This document shows, piece by piece, positions 23,493-36,395 of a DNA stretch of 64,000 bases (position 1 is its first letter; every line of letters begins with the position of its first letter). This stretch comes from Macrobrachium rosenbergii (Eukaryota; Arthropoda; Malacostraca; Decapoda; Palaemonidae), in the NCBI RefSeq assembly GCF_040412425.1, contig NC_089749.1:37634570-37698569 (forward strand), read 5' to 3'. The notes under the pieces were generated by a model that did no database searches, was not told the DNA's origin, and was given only the letters and a program-made list of their open reading frames with translations. The translations under genes were made by a program, and so were the position numbers.

Positions 23493-23923
23493 TTTCAGAA
23501 GTAAAATGTTTACCAAACTGATTTATTTTTCTACTGAATTTATATAAATATAATCTAGGGTTAAAAGGATAGCATTTTTGTTGATCTAATGATAATGTTT
23601 TCTATTTTTTTTACTGAAAGAAAGAATTTAAAAAAAAAAAATATGCCCCTTTTGCCAGCATATGAAGATTATTTTCAGTAATAAATAAAGTGTTTAGTTA
23701 ATGTTCTAGTTTAATTTAATTAATTTCCAATATATTACAATAATATTTTGGTATATAAATGCCCATTTTGATTAAATTTTGGATACTTGAAAAAAAGATA
23801 TAATTCTTAGCATGTGTACCACATAGGGTACACATCGCTCATTCAGAGAGTCCCCTGTGAACCATATATGGAGCACATAGCAGTCAACGTGTTAATATAG
23901 TGGTATGAAAATCCCACAACAGT

Positions 23924-24792
23924 TATTGCTACTCATTAGGGTCAAACGAGCGACAACACATAATGACTTCAGTCAATTACAGAAAATTATAAATTACCAG
24001 ATTCGTTTAGAGAATTCATGACCCTTTCTCTACTTAAAGGATGCACTGCGTTGTGTTATAAAGATTTCCATAAAAGGACATACCATATTATATTATGTTT
24101 TACTCATAAATTATTACTTACTAATTTATATGATGTTATTGACGCAATTGCGGGTTTGGATTATGATAGGCACGGGTAAACCCGATACCACTAATATATA
24201 TATTCAATTTACTCAGTCCTGGAATCCCACGTGAGATATGCATATCCCAAGCGATTTATCCCGATCAAGGCAAATCAAATATATGATACTTATCCAAACT
24301 TGGCTGATTCATCCATCTACTTCATAAAGCGCTGGGAAGGAACGACATGTTTAATGGGAAGCGAAATTCTGTTCACTAAATCCTCCGGCTTCCTAACCAC
24401 ACATTACAAAGTTGAGGAACGAACTGACTGTGGTCTGCGTGTCCACTCTCACTATCAAATAATTTCGTTCGCTCTCTCACCCTCGTTACGACTTTGGCCT
24501 CGTCCGCTCACGATAAGAGTCAACAACAAGACGAACTAAGCCACCAAAACAACACGAACCGAACGAAACTATCAAACAATTTACATCGCATTGTTAACCA
24601 ATTATACAAACTATTCGCAAGACAATATTCTTTGGTAACAACGCTTATTACAACTAAATATAAATTAAACATTCATTTGTACACAAACCTGCACATCTCC
24701 ACTTGACACCACGATGATATAAAGAACACTTTCCATATACAATATAAACATATTCAATAACAATTGATTTTCCATGTCGTTATTGTAAGTAA
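23924..24792 (-). repeat. BEL/Pao 3' LTR
   Basis: It shares almost its whole length with 31480-32357, from TATTGCTACTCATTAGGG at one edge to CGTTATTGTAAGTAA at the other, with scattered substitutions and small indels. After the shared part the internal sequence shows a purine-rich run on the minus strand (GTGGTGGGGAA, 24799-24809 region), a likely polypurine tract. Confidence 0.88.
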
Positions 24793-26230
24793 ATATATAT
24801 TCCCCACCACGAAAAATTATAATACACTATTTACAACAGTCCATTTTGAATCAAATCCTTCTAGTTTCTGCAGCCACCCAGCAGCCCTCCTGGATGGTCG
24901 TGTACTCACTTCAGGAATTTTGGCAGGATCAGGAGTCTCAACTTTTTTTTACAACTCTAACGGATACAATTTCACAATAGGACGCATGATCTGGCCATGG
25001 AGGTTTTGAGGGTAGCTCTCTAACTACATTGTCAGACCCCACATGCACCTGAATCACCTGACCCAACTTCCATTTGTTTCTTGGCCCTTCATCATGTACA
25101 AGGACGACATCTCCTATTTTGGGCCAAGAATTATGTTGACTCCCAATTCGATGAGTTTCTCTTAAAGAAACCAAATATTCATGTTCCCATCTTTTCCATA
25201 ATTGATCGCATAATTTGGATATGTAAAGGAATCTCTTTTCGACAATTTCAATTTTACTATACAATGGATCTTCAGATACCTCCTCCCAATTAATTGTTTC
25301 CTTGGGAAAGGATCTTAATTTTCTACCCAAGATCAGATGATTAGGTGTTAAAATCTCCTTCTGATCAAGGTCCCCCGATGTGTAGCTTAGTGGCCTGTCA
25401 TTTATGATAGATTCCAATTCCACCAAAATGCAGGATAATTCCTCATAACTGAGAAGAGCTCGACCGACCACCTTCTTCATACAGGTCTTCAATAGTCCGA
25501 TCAGTCTCTCCCAGATTGCACCAAACCAAGGTGCTCTTGCTGGTATAAATTTCCACTTACACTCGATGTTCTCAGATGTTTTTGAAAAAGGGGCTGTCTG
25601 CCATTGTTTTCAGATATTCAGATGCTGCTACGAAAGTAGTGGCATTGTCATAACATTAGTGAAGGAAAGCCTTTACGGCTGCTAAACTTCCGAAGGCCAT
25701 GAGGAATGAGTCAGCTGACTGATTTCTGACTACTTCCAGATGTATACCCCTGGTGATCGGGCATGTGAATAGTATGACATACACCTTTTCCGGAATTTGC
25801 TTCCCTTCTTTTATCCATAACGCCCCGGTGTAATCTACTCCCGTAACACTAAAAGGTTGTTTCCGTTGTACACGGAATTCCGGCAATGGGGGTATTATAT
25901 TAGTTCTATATGGTTTTCCTTGAACTTTCTTACAGATCACACAATGATGTAACACGCTCTTGACCAGTTGTCGCAGCTGTGGAATCCAGAACTCCTGTCT
26001 TACACTAGCTACAGTAGCGTTCACCCCCATGTGTGCTTGCATCACATGATGAAATCTTATTATTAACTTACTCAGAGCACAACCCTTTGGCAGTAAGGTA
26101 GGAAATTTGACTTCTTCAGGCAGTGTTGCGTGTTCCAACCTGCCTCTACATCTCATTACATTATTATCCAAAACAAATTCAACTGGCGAATTAATGTCAA
26201 TTTTTGGTTTGTTACCTCCCCTCTTCAGGG
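24793..26230 (-). pseudogene. BEL/Pao integrase, frameshifted
   Basis: The zinc-binding N-terminus is at about 26060-25920 (HHVMQAHMG, then HHCVICKKVQG, an HHCC module). The DDE core follows: TGVDYTG with the first Asp near 25840, YDNATTF with the second near 25630, and WERLIGLLK with the Glu near 25500. The C-terminal 184-codon stretch (25492-24938) contains NDRPLSYTS, LTPNHLILG, VGDVVLVHDE-like and LPSKPPWPD, the BEL/Pao C-terminal region (DUF5641 type). All three catalytic acids are visible, but a frame change around 25500-25656 separates them. Confidence 0.88.
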
Positions 26231-26372
26231 CTTTATACTCTTCTGAAAGTACTCTCTCTGCACGAGAACAATTGTTTTAACTTTGCTTCTTGTAACTCTT
26301 CCAGAGTCAAACCACCAGTTTTTCTGTCATTGGTTGATAGTTTGCAATTCTTTATAAAGCGCATTATCCAAG

Positions 26373-28301
26373 CTATGGTCTTAAAGACTTTGTCAGCTCT
26401 GCTGAATCTTTCCCAATCCAGCAGACGCGTGTTTCATCTATGTCCCCTACAACGTTGACTACAATGTCCTGTTCACCCTGCATATGTGTACTCCCCCACC
26501 CATGACCTATCGATTGGCAGAGTGTGATTTTTTTAACCAAGGGGTCCCTCCTCCACCAATAGGAGTTTTTTGCTAACACTTCAGCCCTCATTCCCCGTGT
26601 CAACCAATCACTGGGATTTTCAGATGAGGGTATGTAAGATAGGATTGACCCTGGAATCAAAGAGTTAATCTCAATTACTCTGTTTCTCACAAACACAGGC
26701 AGAACATTACTGGATACGATCCAGCTAAGGGCGACTTTGCTGTCTGACCAGACATATAATTGTTTAAACTCCTTTTCATCAAAGGAGTCAATAATAAATT
26801 TGGCTATTCTTGCTCCTAGCAACAATGCTATTAATTCCAATTTCAGAATTGTTAATTTTAATTGGCGCCACTCTACCCTTTGCCATAATTATATTAGAGT
26901 TTTCACCATTTGCTCTATAGGCCACACAACCATATGAAGTTTTGCTAGCATCGCAGAATATGTGCAAGTTATCAACAGTTCCCAGGCTAGCACTCCTAGG
27001 AAAAGATATTTCAAGACACTTCTCTAAGTCCTTGCGTAATTCAGTCCATTCCTCTTGTAGCGGGTTCATGAGTTGTTTGAGTCCCAATACAGATGTTCCT
27101 TCCACAATTTCTGTAAAATATCCTCGCTTTCATAGTAACAGGGAGAAGCAATCCCAATGGATCGTATATTTGGGCAATGGTACTGAGAATTTCTCTCTTT
27201 GTTTGACTTGTTTTATTAATATGAGTTGGATTGATGGTTAAGACGTCTTTAATTTTATCCCAATCTAATCCCAATACTTTATGAATTGGTTTTTGTTTGG
27301 CTTCAATATGATAAGCAGCAGCAATAGTTTGTATAGACTCGCTATTGCTAACCCACTCCTTCAAATATAAGTGAGCTTGAGCAAAAATTTTGTTGGCATT
27401 AAAGTATAAATCCATCAACTCAGATTCACTATTAGTGTTGAAATTGCAAATTATCTACATACAGACCTCTCTTCATTTTTTTCCACTACATCCACTGTAT
27501 TGGACCGGGGTAACCACGAGACCACAGTGGTTAAGTGATGCTTGATGGTTGCATTTAGAAGAAAAGGTGAACATGTAGCTCCAAATAATACTACTCTAAA
27601 TCTGTATACTATTAGTTTACTATTGGGATCTGTCGGATTTTCCAACCATAAAAACGTTGCGTATAATTGCGATCTTCTTCACGCAACTGAATCATTAAAA
27701 ATGCCTTCTCAATGTCACTTATACAAGCAAAGGTTTTAGTTCTAAATTGCAGCAGGACTCTGAGCAGATCAGCCGTTACGTGTGGTCCAGTCCATAGACA
27801 ATCATTCAGGCTCAATCCATTTTTACCTTGTTTTGATGAGCAATCAAACACTATTCTTATTGGAGTAGTGGCACTATCTCTAAGCACTCCATGATGTGCC
27901 AAGTAATGACAATCCACATCAGATTTATTATAGATCACCCTCTCAATGAATCCTCTATCTTCTTGCTCTTGCAAGATTTTCTGATAATGTTCCAAGTAAT
28001 CCACATCCTTCTGAAACTTGATGCTCTGCTGTCGAAGTCTGCTCATGGCTAATCCAAAATTTGTCATCAATCTGAATCTATTGGTTTTCCATGGCAACGC
28101 CACAATATACTGTTTATCAATTTCAGAATAGGTAATAGTGCTCTCAAAGTCCTTTAAGACCCTCTGGTCTTGTTCTCGCAACTCACTGCAATCTATTCCC
28201 AATCTGTCCAAACTCCACAACGCGTCCAGATCAGTCTTGGGATTTTCATTATTAGTAGCTTCAATTTCTTCAGTTTGTACAGCTAGCTTCAAAACAGTCA
28301 C
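26373..28301 (-). pseudogene. BEL/Pao reverse transcriptase and RNase H, frameshifted
   Basis: RT motif A is ACISDIEKAFLMIQL near 27715. Motif B is VVLFGATCSPFLLNAT near 27590, and motif C is YVDN (usual YVDD) near 27455. The characteristic IYDPLGLLLPVTMKARIF lies near 27150. RNase H follows with HIFCDASKTSYGCVAY near 26960, a segment beginning MELIALLLGARIA near 26840, and LYVWSDSKVALSWI near 26750. The upstream part (28301-27750) is a 229-codon open stretch. At least three frame changes occur. Confidence 0.9.
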
Positions 28302-28800
28302 ATGAGTCTCCTAGTGGGGAGCACTACATGCCGGTCACCACATAACCGAATATGGTCGGCAGCAATATTAAATTTCTAACCCTTTGAACCCTGGATGCAA
28401 AATATTGTAAACATTATCAACCCCTATTAACAATTCAATAGTTGATTGATTTTCAACAGGCAAATCGAAATTTTTATCAGCCAAGCTGATCTTAGTTTTA
28501 CATAACGACCTCAAACTTCTCTTAACGCGTCGAATTTCTTAGCATATTCTGGCAGCTCATCCACCACTATGCAGTCCATTATTATCAATTCACCTTTATG
28601 CGGTATGGATGACGCTTATCATCTCGTATTCATGAACAGGTTTACTAGTTAGATAACCTCTCAAGGCTATCTTTTCAACTCCTTTGGACCTATATTGCAA
28701 TCTCTCTAGAGCTGATCTTTTAATGAACGTTCTCTCGGGGCAAGTATCCAACAGCCCTCTTAGTCGCATCTACCGCGACCTTTCTTCCCTTTCAAGGAAT
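28300..28800 (-). pseudogene. BEL/Pao aspartic protease remnant
   Basis: Between the zinc knuckle and RT the minus strand reads RGLLDTCPERTFIKRSAL near 28755, in the place where BEL/Pao proteases have the catalytic D(S/T)G. Here the third position is Cys, not Gly. A GYLTSKPVHEYEM segment follows. Stops and frameshifts break the rest. Identification rests on position and this one motif. Confidence 0.6.
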
Positions 28801-30101
28801 TGTTGCTGTTGGTAATATGGATCGCTTACCCAACTTATTTGTTTTGTCCTGTTCATTTACTGATAGCGTTCCCACTTGTACACCACTTGGTTTATTCTTG
28901 CTTTGTTTTCCTGTTTGGTCCCTATCACACAAGATGCGATGATGTCTCATCTTACAACCCTTATTGCAACTTGGTTTGTCACAGTCCACACTAAAATGCT
29001 TCTTAGAAGCGCACACAAAACACAACTGCAAAGCTCTGATGCGATTCAACCTTTCATTTCTTGTTGCGTACGTTTTGCACTGTGTCCACCAATGTTCATT
29101 ATCACAAAGAGCACATCTTCTGGATTGCTGATGACTGGACTTGTTCACATTTCCTTTGTTTTTTGGTCTAACAGCTTGGGATTGATTTACTGTGAAGGTA
29201 GATATTGACGACAGAGTTTCAGATTTATTCACATCAGTTGAAACAAAAGTTCTTAAATTGCTAATTTCCTCTTCTAGGTATTTCTTAAAGGTGTCTAATA
29301 CCAACCAATCGTCTCCACACCTCGCTTCACAGTCTCACTGACGCTTTTAGGCAATTTGGTATAGAGCAAAATAGTATAAAGCTCATTTAATTCCAGCTTT
29401 TCACTTTCAAGCGATCTTATTGAGCATTCAAAATTAGCTCTGAAAGTTTGCAGTGATTCAGAATTGGCAGCAGGAGACTCCATTTCCGGCAATCTTCTCA
29501 CCAGAACATGCTTAATTTCATCTCTCTTCCCATAAGTAGATAGGAGAAGAGCTACAGCTTGTGGATAATTGGCAGCCTCAAATTTAAATCCCGAGATTAA
29601 TTTCAAAGCTTCTCCTGTGAGCAAACTTCTTAGATATGAAAACTTCTGAATTGGTTCCAAGTCTTTCTGCTGGTGTATTGACACATTGTATAGTTCCCAG
29701 AAGGAATTCCATTCTAATATATCTCCAGAGAAATGCGGAAGATCCAGTTTGGGCAATCTAATACTGGCTTTAGGTAGTGGTGGTGGTTGCATTAGCAGAT
29801 CGAATGGAGAAGTTATTAATTTCAAAAAGCTAGTAATGGAGCTATTGAGTTTGCTGATACGATGTACGACGTCTCTTGTATATTCAGCTTGATTTACCAT
29901 TTCATCAGACATTTCTTCTACTGTAACTGAATCCAAAATTTGTTCATCCAAAGCAAGAACTTTCTTCAAATTATCTTCATATAGAATCCCTAAGGGAAGT
30001 TATAGCATCAATGTCTCCCGAATCGATCACTCCAGTCATCTTCCCAAGAAACCGTGTGATAACGGTTTATAACCGCCACGTCTACGCATCAATGACTCCA
30101 T
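28792..30101 (-). pseudogene. BEL/Pao gag with DUF1759-type region and zinc knuckle
   Basis: The start is placed at the ATG at 30101, which reads MESLMRRRGGYKPLS and precedes an acidic segment. A 224-codon stretch (29969-29295) contains LPKLDLPHFSGDILEWNSF, the hallmark of the DUF1759 gag region of BEL/Pao elements. After a frame change the nucleocapsid part (29304-28792) has CALCDNEHWWTQC, LCFVCASKKHFSVDC and a further Cys/His cluster. It packages the element RNA in the family. Here it is interrupted by frame changes. Confidence 0.88.
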
Positions 30102-30413
30102 TGTGACAAGACTAAACTCAGAAAATACAAATACAATATAATATATTCACAATTTCAATAATTAATAAATATGCATCCAACTATAATAACTGGCTCAAAA
30201 GTTAAATTCAAAATTTCACAAAGGTGACTCATCACCCAATAATTTTCTCCCAAATTAAACAATCAATGAAAAGGAGAAATTTTTATTATACGTGTGTAGT
30301 GGGATGCAGGCCCTGTACCATACTTAACCCAGCTCCTAATCTGAAGGGGAAGGACGGGTAACCATGATCCTACTCACCTTCTACTGCCCTTTACTTTCAC
30401 ATATTTACTTGAC

Positions 30414-30936
30414 TCAACGACAGTAAATACGTTGAGCCAAGGCCCTATAACTTTTATGATGAAAATGAATCCCATCTCTTGCTAAATCACATTCTGTTAA
30501 TAGAGTAGGGATCACCCTAACTCTTGTATCTCGCTTTAATTTTTGTTTAAACAGTTTTTCTCTTTTGATAGTTTTCGGCAGAGGTTCTAGATGGTGTTTT
30601 ATTTATTTCTATTAACATAACAAAAACCTCTGAGTTATTAACTGCGTAGACCTTCTACCAAACCTAGAATATTTGTGTGAATACTATTCACCAGGTTAGG
30701 ATTATCTCCGGGTACATCTAAGTCATTGCTACCTATGAACAAGATAGTGATACTAGGCCCATAGGTGGTAAGTTCAGGTTATCAGGGCAGGTGTCAAAAG
30801 GTTGGTAGTAACAACCCCCTGGTCTACCAAATGTCTTATATTCTAAGGGTTCCAATAATGCTGATCTACCACTATGAAAACAATTCTCCATATGGGTGAC
30901 ATGAGAATGTCCCACAATAGCTACTTTACGATTCAT
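30414..30936 (-). pseudogene. SGNH-hydrolase (GDSL esterase)-like ORF in the BEL/Pao leader
   Basis: It starts MNRKVAIVGHSHVTHM at 30936. GHSH fits SGNH block I with the nucleophile serine, FGRPGGCYY supplies a block-II-like glycine, ILFIGSNDLDVP fits block III (GxND) at about 30750-30715, and ARDGIHFHHKSY near 30455 fits block V (DxxH with catalytic Asp and His). Three segments lie in different frames, so at least two indels break a protein of about 170 residues. It lies on the sense strand between the primer binding site and gag, outside the usual BEL/Pao gene set. It could be an extra element gene or a captured or inserted sequence. Confidence 0.72.
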
Positions 30937-31460
30937 TATTAAATTGATAGAGAAATAATAATATACTAACAAGAGAAAATTTACATTAATTCAAAGTAAG
31001 GGAAAATAACAAAACCAAAATTAGGGCTTAAGGCAAGCAGGACAAGGCCTTACTAATTTAATTAAACATCATATTAAAAAACTGTTTTAATTAAGCCTGA
31101 ATACTCCCCTACCTACAAGTTGCACGAAAAAAAGGTAAATTTAATGTTTCTTGCGACACCTCACTAAGAAAAAAAAAAAGAAGAGTTAACCACGTCTGTT
31201 TATGTAGGCAAGACACGCAAACTAATTTTAAGGAAAACGCAGCTATAAGTGATACAACAAGGTTAGGGAAGGCAGGCATAATTCAACAAAACATCAACAT
31301 AACATAATAGTTAATAGCAAGAAAAACCAGCGTAAATGTCCTATAGAATCATCAACGGTGCTAATCGATTACTTTACCACATGTGACTAAACCAAAGAAT
31401 TACCACATGATCAATTTCAAAAACTAAGAAATACCGAAAATTATCACAAATTATTAATGA

Positions 31461-31477
31461 TCCTGGTCACGGCACCA
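31461..31477 (-). promoter_or_regulatory. BEL/Pao primer binding site
   Basis: Immediately inside the 5' LTR the minus strand reads TGGTGCCGTGACCAGGA. Its placement and the initial TGG (complement of a tRNA CCA end) fit a tRNA primer binding site. The tRNA identity is not determined here. Confidence 0.7.
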
Positions 31478-31479
31478 TA

Positions 31480-32357
31480 TATTGCTACTCATTAGGGTCA
31501 ACGGCGACAACAGATAATGACTTCAGTCAATTACAGAAAATTATAAATTACCAGAAAGTTTAGAGAATTCATGACCTTTCTCTACTTAAAGGATGCACTG
31601 TGTTGTGTTATAAAGATTTCCATAAAAGGACATACCATATTATATTATGTTTTACTCATAAATTATTACTTACTAATTTATATGATGTTATTGACGCAAT
31701 TGCCGGGTTTGATTATGATAGGCACGGGTAAACCACGATACCACTAATATATATATTCAATTTACTCAGTCCTGGAATCCCACGCGTAGATATGCATATT
31801 AAAGCGGCGTATCCCGATCAAGGCAAATCAAATATATGATACTTATCCAAACTCGGCTGATTCATCCATCTACTTCATTAAGCGCTGGGAAGGAAACGAC
31901 ATGTTTAATCCAATCGAAGCGAAATTCTGTTCACTAAATCCTCCGGCTTCCTAAACCACATTACAAAGTTGAGGAACGAACTGACTGTGGTCCGCGTGTC
32001 CACCTCTCACTATGAAAATAATTCATTCGCTCTCTCACCCATACCCACGACTTTGGCCTCGTCCGCTCCACGATAAGAGTCAACAACAAGACGAACTAAG
32101 CCACCAAAACAACACTAACCGAACGAAACTATCAAACAATTTACATCGCATTGTTAACCAATTATACAAACTATTCGCAAGACAATATTCTTTGGTAACA
32201 ACGCTTATTACAACTAAATATAAATTAAACATTCATTTGTACACAAACCTGCACATCTCCACTTGACACCACGCGATATAAAAGAACACTTTCCATATAC
32301 AACATAAACATATTCAATAACAATTGATTTTCCATGTCGTTATTGTAAGTAACGACA
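31480..32357 (-). repeat. BEL/Pao 5' LTR
   Basis: It starts TGTCGTTACTTACAATAACG on the minus strand and matches the 3' LTR over most of its length. It presumably carries the promoter of the element. 30937-31460 between it and the SGNH-like ORF is leader sequence with no other feature seen; 32363-32547 outside it is unassigned. Confidence 0.88.
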
Positions 32358-33189
32358 ACAGTCTGTTGTGGTGATGCATCATCACTTGTGAATCCTATTC
32401 CCAGACTGTCCTCAGATTTACAACTGCACACTGATGACAACGTTAGTAACAATAAAAAACAACCCTCTCCAAGATCGATATGATGAAATGTATTCTTACT
32501 TATTAAAATTCACAAGTTGAATTACAATAATTTTGATCATGTATATTTCTGGATCGGGGTCCCGTGTCATCCGGTGAAATAGTCCATTCAGCACTTATTT
32601 CTAGGTAATTCCGTTGCTAGATACCAGAGAAAGCTAAATGAAATGCTGGAGTTACTACCCCCAGAGCGAGCTCCACTAGATGGAGTCGCCAGTGTATGGA
32701 AAGGGTGAACTACAAAACACGGAACCTTATCCTATAGAGATTCCCAATGTCAAAAGTCCCAATGAGAGAGGTGCGATACAAGCCCATGCACTACTCGTGG
32801 ACTGTATACAAGGCAACACTAGCCGCATTCCATTTTAGCACGTTTTTTCGTTCACACGTAATTTCGTTGTGATCCTTATTTTGTGCTCTATTTTGGATTT
32901 TTTATGGCATCCTCGCAAGGTTCTTCTTCAATTACTTGAGTACCAGTGTTTTGTTGTTTTTAGGCGATTGAGGCTTCTTATTTTCCTTTAGTTTAATAAT
33001 TAAAGGGATTTATACGCCCATCTCGATCTCCTCTCTCACGTCGTCTCTTGACCTCTCTTGGTCTTGGGTCGGCATGTTTGTTTTGTGTTTTTATTTGTAT
33101 CCCTTTTTATTTGGGATATTTTACCTTTAATGATCCCTAACTTTAGTGGGTTTGATTAATTTTTGTTTGTTCTGTACCCATTTACTACG

Positions 33190-33490
33190 AGAAGTGCTGT
33201 TTAGCGTTTGGCTACGAGCTGCCCCCTCGGGCCCATTCGCTTTTATCATGGTTCATTGAGAGTGATTTTTATTACGGAAGTGATGTTTAGCGTTTAGGCT
33301 ACGAGCTACCCACTCGAGCCCATTCGCCTTTTATCATGGCTTCATTACGGGAGTGATGTTTAGCGTTTAGGCTACGAGCTACCCCCTCGGGCCCATTCGC
33401 TTTTATCGTGGCTTCATTCGAGAAGTGTTGTTGGCGTTTAGGCAACGAGCTTCCCCTGAGCCCATTAAGCTTATTATCATGGCCTCATTA
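33190..33490. repeat. 72-bp tandem repeat, four units, in DIRS C
   Basis: Units share TTTAGCGTTTAGGCTACGAG, CCCTCGGGCCCATTCGC and TTATCATGGCTTCATT and repeat about every 72 bp from 33197. A more diverged unit appears near 33627-33690. No frame is open through the array. Confidence 0.85.
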
Positions 33491-35379
33491 TGCTTTATTT
33501 TTGTCACTCACTTCTCTTAGCCTTTGGGGATCTTATTTTCATTGGTACTGTTACGGTTTTTACTTTGTTTTTACTTTGTTTTTATAATTTTGTTTATTTT
33601 GTGAATTTTGTGTTCCCTTCCTGGTCAAGTGCTGTCTTGCTGTTTAGGCTCGTGGTTCCCCTATTGGGCCTATTCGCTTCTTATTTTGGCTTTATTTTGC
33701 CTTGTTTTAGACTCACTTCTCTAAGTGTATGGGAACATGATTTTCATTGTTACATTTAATTTTTGACCTTGTGCTTGGATGCTTTTGAATTTTGTTAATT
33801 TTGGGATACTTTCATTTAACTGAGGTCGGTCATGTCCTTCACGTCCATGTTGTGTTGGGCCTGCCTATCCTCCTACATGTACCTTATAGACAATTTTTTG
33901 TTTTATTATGAATTTTTTTGAGTTATTGGTTAGCCTTTACCCTCTCCTAGGCTTCCTTCCTTTACATCGCCTCAGTTAGGTTAGCCTAGGGGTTGGCTGT
34001 AACACTTTTCCCTTGGGGAAAAATTCGTTAAGGAGGGGACGATCTCGATCTGTATTATGAGTTTCATGTCGGTGATCTCGTTCTGTACATGTGTTTTATG
34101 TCTGGTGCTTCCCTTTGTTTGGTTTTGGCTTGGATATATTGCCTACGTCCACCCTCTCCCTGTTTCGGCTTTTCACTTAGGCTAATGTTCCTAATAAGTT
34201 AAGCTGGAATAGCGAGGGTTTACCTGCGTAGCCTATCCTAGTTCAATCCTTCTTTGGGTTGCTTACCAATGGTGACCGGGAGTGCTCTCCCACTCCTGTT
34301 CACACTACTTTTACCGACTATATATATGTTATTTGTGGTTTCGAGAGTCCCCTTCTCTCCCTTTTATCCTTTGCTCTCTCTCCCCTTGGTTTGTTTTCAA
34401 AGTTTGTTAACTTTCCAAGGTTTGAGAGCAATTATCCTTATTTTATGTTGTAGCCTACATCCCCTCCCTCTGCATTGATTGATTGTCCCTCGGTGTGTCT
34501 GAGTTGGCACTCCACCTGGACCTGGAGGTGACCAGGAGTGCTCTCCCCACTCCCGTTCACACTCCTTTTATCTTTCATTGCTCTCCTGGCCAGAGGTTTT
34601 GCCCTTCCTCTCTTTTTCTCTCGCTCTTGTCGTGCAACACAGCTTACATAGCGAGGGGATCTATGAGAATCTCTGGGCGCCCGGGAGTGCTGTCCCACCC
34701 CTGGTCGCTGCTTTGGGTTACCAACCTCCTGGCCTATCCTTCCCCCTTCCTTTTACGTCGACTATTTCCCTTCGTGGTGCTTCCTACATGTTCGCACCTC
34801 ACTGTTGGGATCTCATACGAGGCCAGTTAGCGTTCTCCACCTAACTGTCTTCTGCTTTATTTACTTTCGGCGTTCCCCCTCCTCTTTGCTACTGCCTGTT
34901 CGGTGTTTCGTTATCTTGTTGGGCGCTCTCCTTGCTTACTGCTACGGCGGTTTTAGTGTTTAGCGGTCGGCATTTATTCCCCCCCCCCACCGCTATCACT
35001 TCGTTCAGGATATCCCCCTCCGGGGGTTTTCCTCTCTTGGCTCGGAGTGCGCCCACTTCCGAACAGTTCATAACCTTCCCACATTTTATTCAAACATGAT
35101 TGCTTCGGAATGTTCCGTTGACTCTGTTTTTATGTCTATGAGTTTTGTCCTGTTAGCCCGGTTTTCTCTCCGGTTTTCTCCGGGGGTTTTCCTGGTCTGA
35201 CTAGGCTATGGCTGCTACGGTACTCTGCTCCGGCATCCGTTCCAGCATGCCCTTTTCTCATACGTTTTCGGCTGGTTTTGTCAAGTGCAGGAATGCTCCG
35301 CTATCCTGCAACAAACCAGCGGTCACGGAGTCTATAGCTCCCATTCCGGTAAGCAGTCTGTTTTGGATTTATAGTTTGG

Positions 35380-36075
35380 CACGGAAGGTTATGAAGTACG
35401 CTATGCTCTCCTCGAGCAGACTTCTTGATGAACCCGTAGGTTTTATATATACCTGTCGGTTTCGTCTCCGCCAAACTCCGCCTCATGTGACTTATTCTTG
35501 ACTCGGAAGGTTGTAAAGTACGCTATGCTCTCTCCGAGCAGGCTACTTGATGAATCCGTAGGTTTTATTTACACCAGTCGGTTTTATCGCCGCCTCCTTT
35601 GGCTTATTATTAGTCGTTTGGCACCCGGCAGATTGCGTTGTACGCTATGCTCTCCCGAGCAGGCTACCTGATGAATCCGTAGGTTTCATATATACCTGTC
35701 GGTTTTACCTCCGTCAAGCTCCGCCTCATGTGGCTTATTAATAGTCGCTCTTTCGGCGATAAATCGGTAGGTTTCACATATACGCCTATCGATTTCACTC
35801 CGCCAAACTCCGTCTCCGGGCGGGATTCTCGTTAATCGGTAGGTTTCATATAAACCTATTGGTTCTCCGCCTCTTGTGGCTTATTAATAGTTAATCTTTC
35901 GGTGTTTGGGCTCTCTCCGGCGAGATTCTCGGTGGGTCGGTAGGTTTCATATACGCCTATCGATTTCCTCCGCCAAACCCGTTTCGGCGAGATTCTCAGT
36001 AAATTGGTAGGTTTCATATACACCTATCGGTTTTCCTTCGCCAAACTCCGTCTTATATAACTTATTAATAGTTGT
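35380..36075. repeat. 100-120 bp tandem repeats in DIRS C
   Basis: Three longer units share GTACGCTATGCTCTC, CGAGCAG.CT.C.TGATGAA and CCGTAGGTTT. These are followed by three or four shorter variants sharing CGGTAGGTTTCATATA.ACC and CCGCCAAACTCCG. The short units look like truncated versions of the long ones. Confidence 0.82.
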
Positions 36076-36368
36076 TCCTCCGGTGTCTGGGGTCCTATTT
36101 TTCCCCCTCCTGGAGGCCGGCCGCAGAGTCTCGTAACTCTTTCGCCTTTCAAGTTAATTGTTTACGGAGAGTTTTCTGAAGACGTTGCGGCCTTCTGTCT
36201 CGTTCTCGGACCTGTGAACATCGTCCTGGAGCGATAAGTAGGTGCGGGAATAATTGAGGCAAACCTTTTCCGCTTAGCTCGGAATTAGGTGAGGCAAACT
36301 TTTCCCTTTAGGGGATTAGTTACCTTCTCATCCCTTTTCGACGGTTTCTGGTCTACCGTCCCTAAGGT

Positions 36369-36395
36369 AAAAAAAAAAAAAAAAAAAAAAAAAAA
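36369..36395. repeat. Poly(A) run within DIRS C
   Basis: A run of about 27 A, followed by GACCC. There is no obvious retroposon in front of it. It may simply be a simple-sequence expansion. Confidence 0.9.

Larger units (their letters stand above)
23924..32357 (-). mobile_element. BEL/Pao LTR retrotransposon with both LTRs
   Basis: It has LTRs at 23924-24792 and 31480-32357, a candidate 5-bp target duplication ACAGT (23919-23923 and 32358-32362), and a primer binding site just inside the 5' LTR. The order on the minus strand is an SGNH-like ORF, gag with DUF1759-type region and zinc knuckle, protease remnant, RT, RNase H, integrase. Frames are broken many times. The presence of every module and recognisable LTRs suggests moderate age. 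It lies inside the Tigger-bounded segment. Confidence 0.9.

Noticed and set aside
34254..35071. Several 60-115 codon frames in the left half of DIRS C
   Set aside because: No recognisable domain, frames on both strands, and the location is the decayed gag region; not supported as separate genes.
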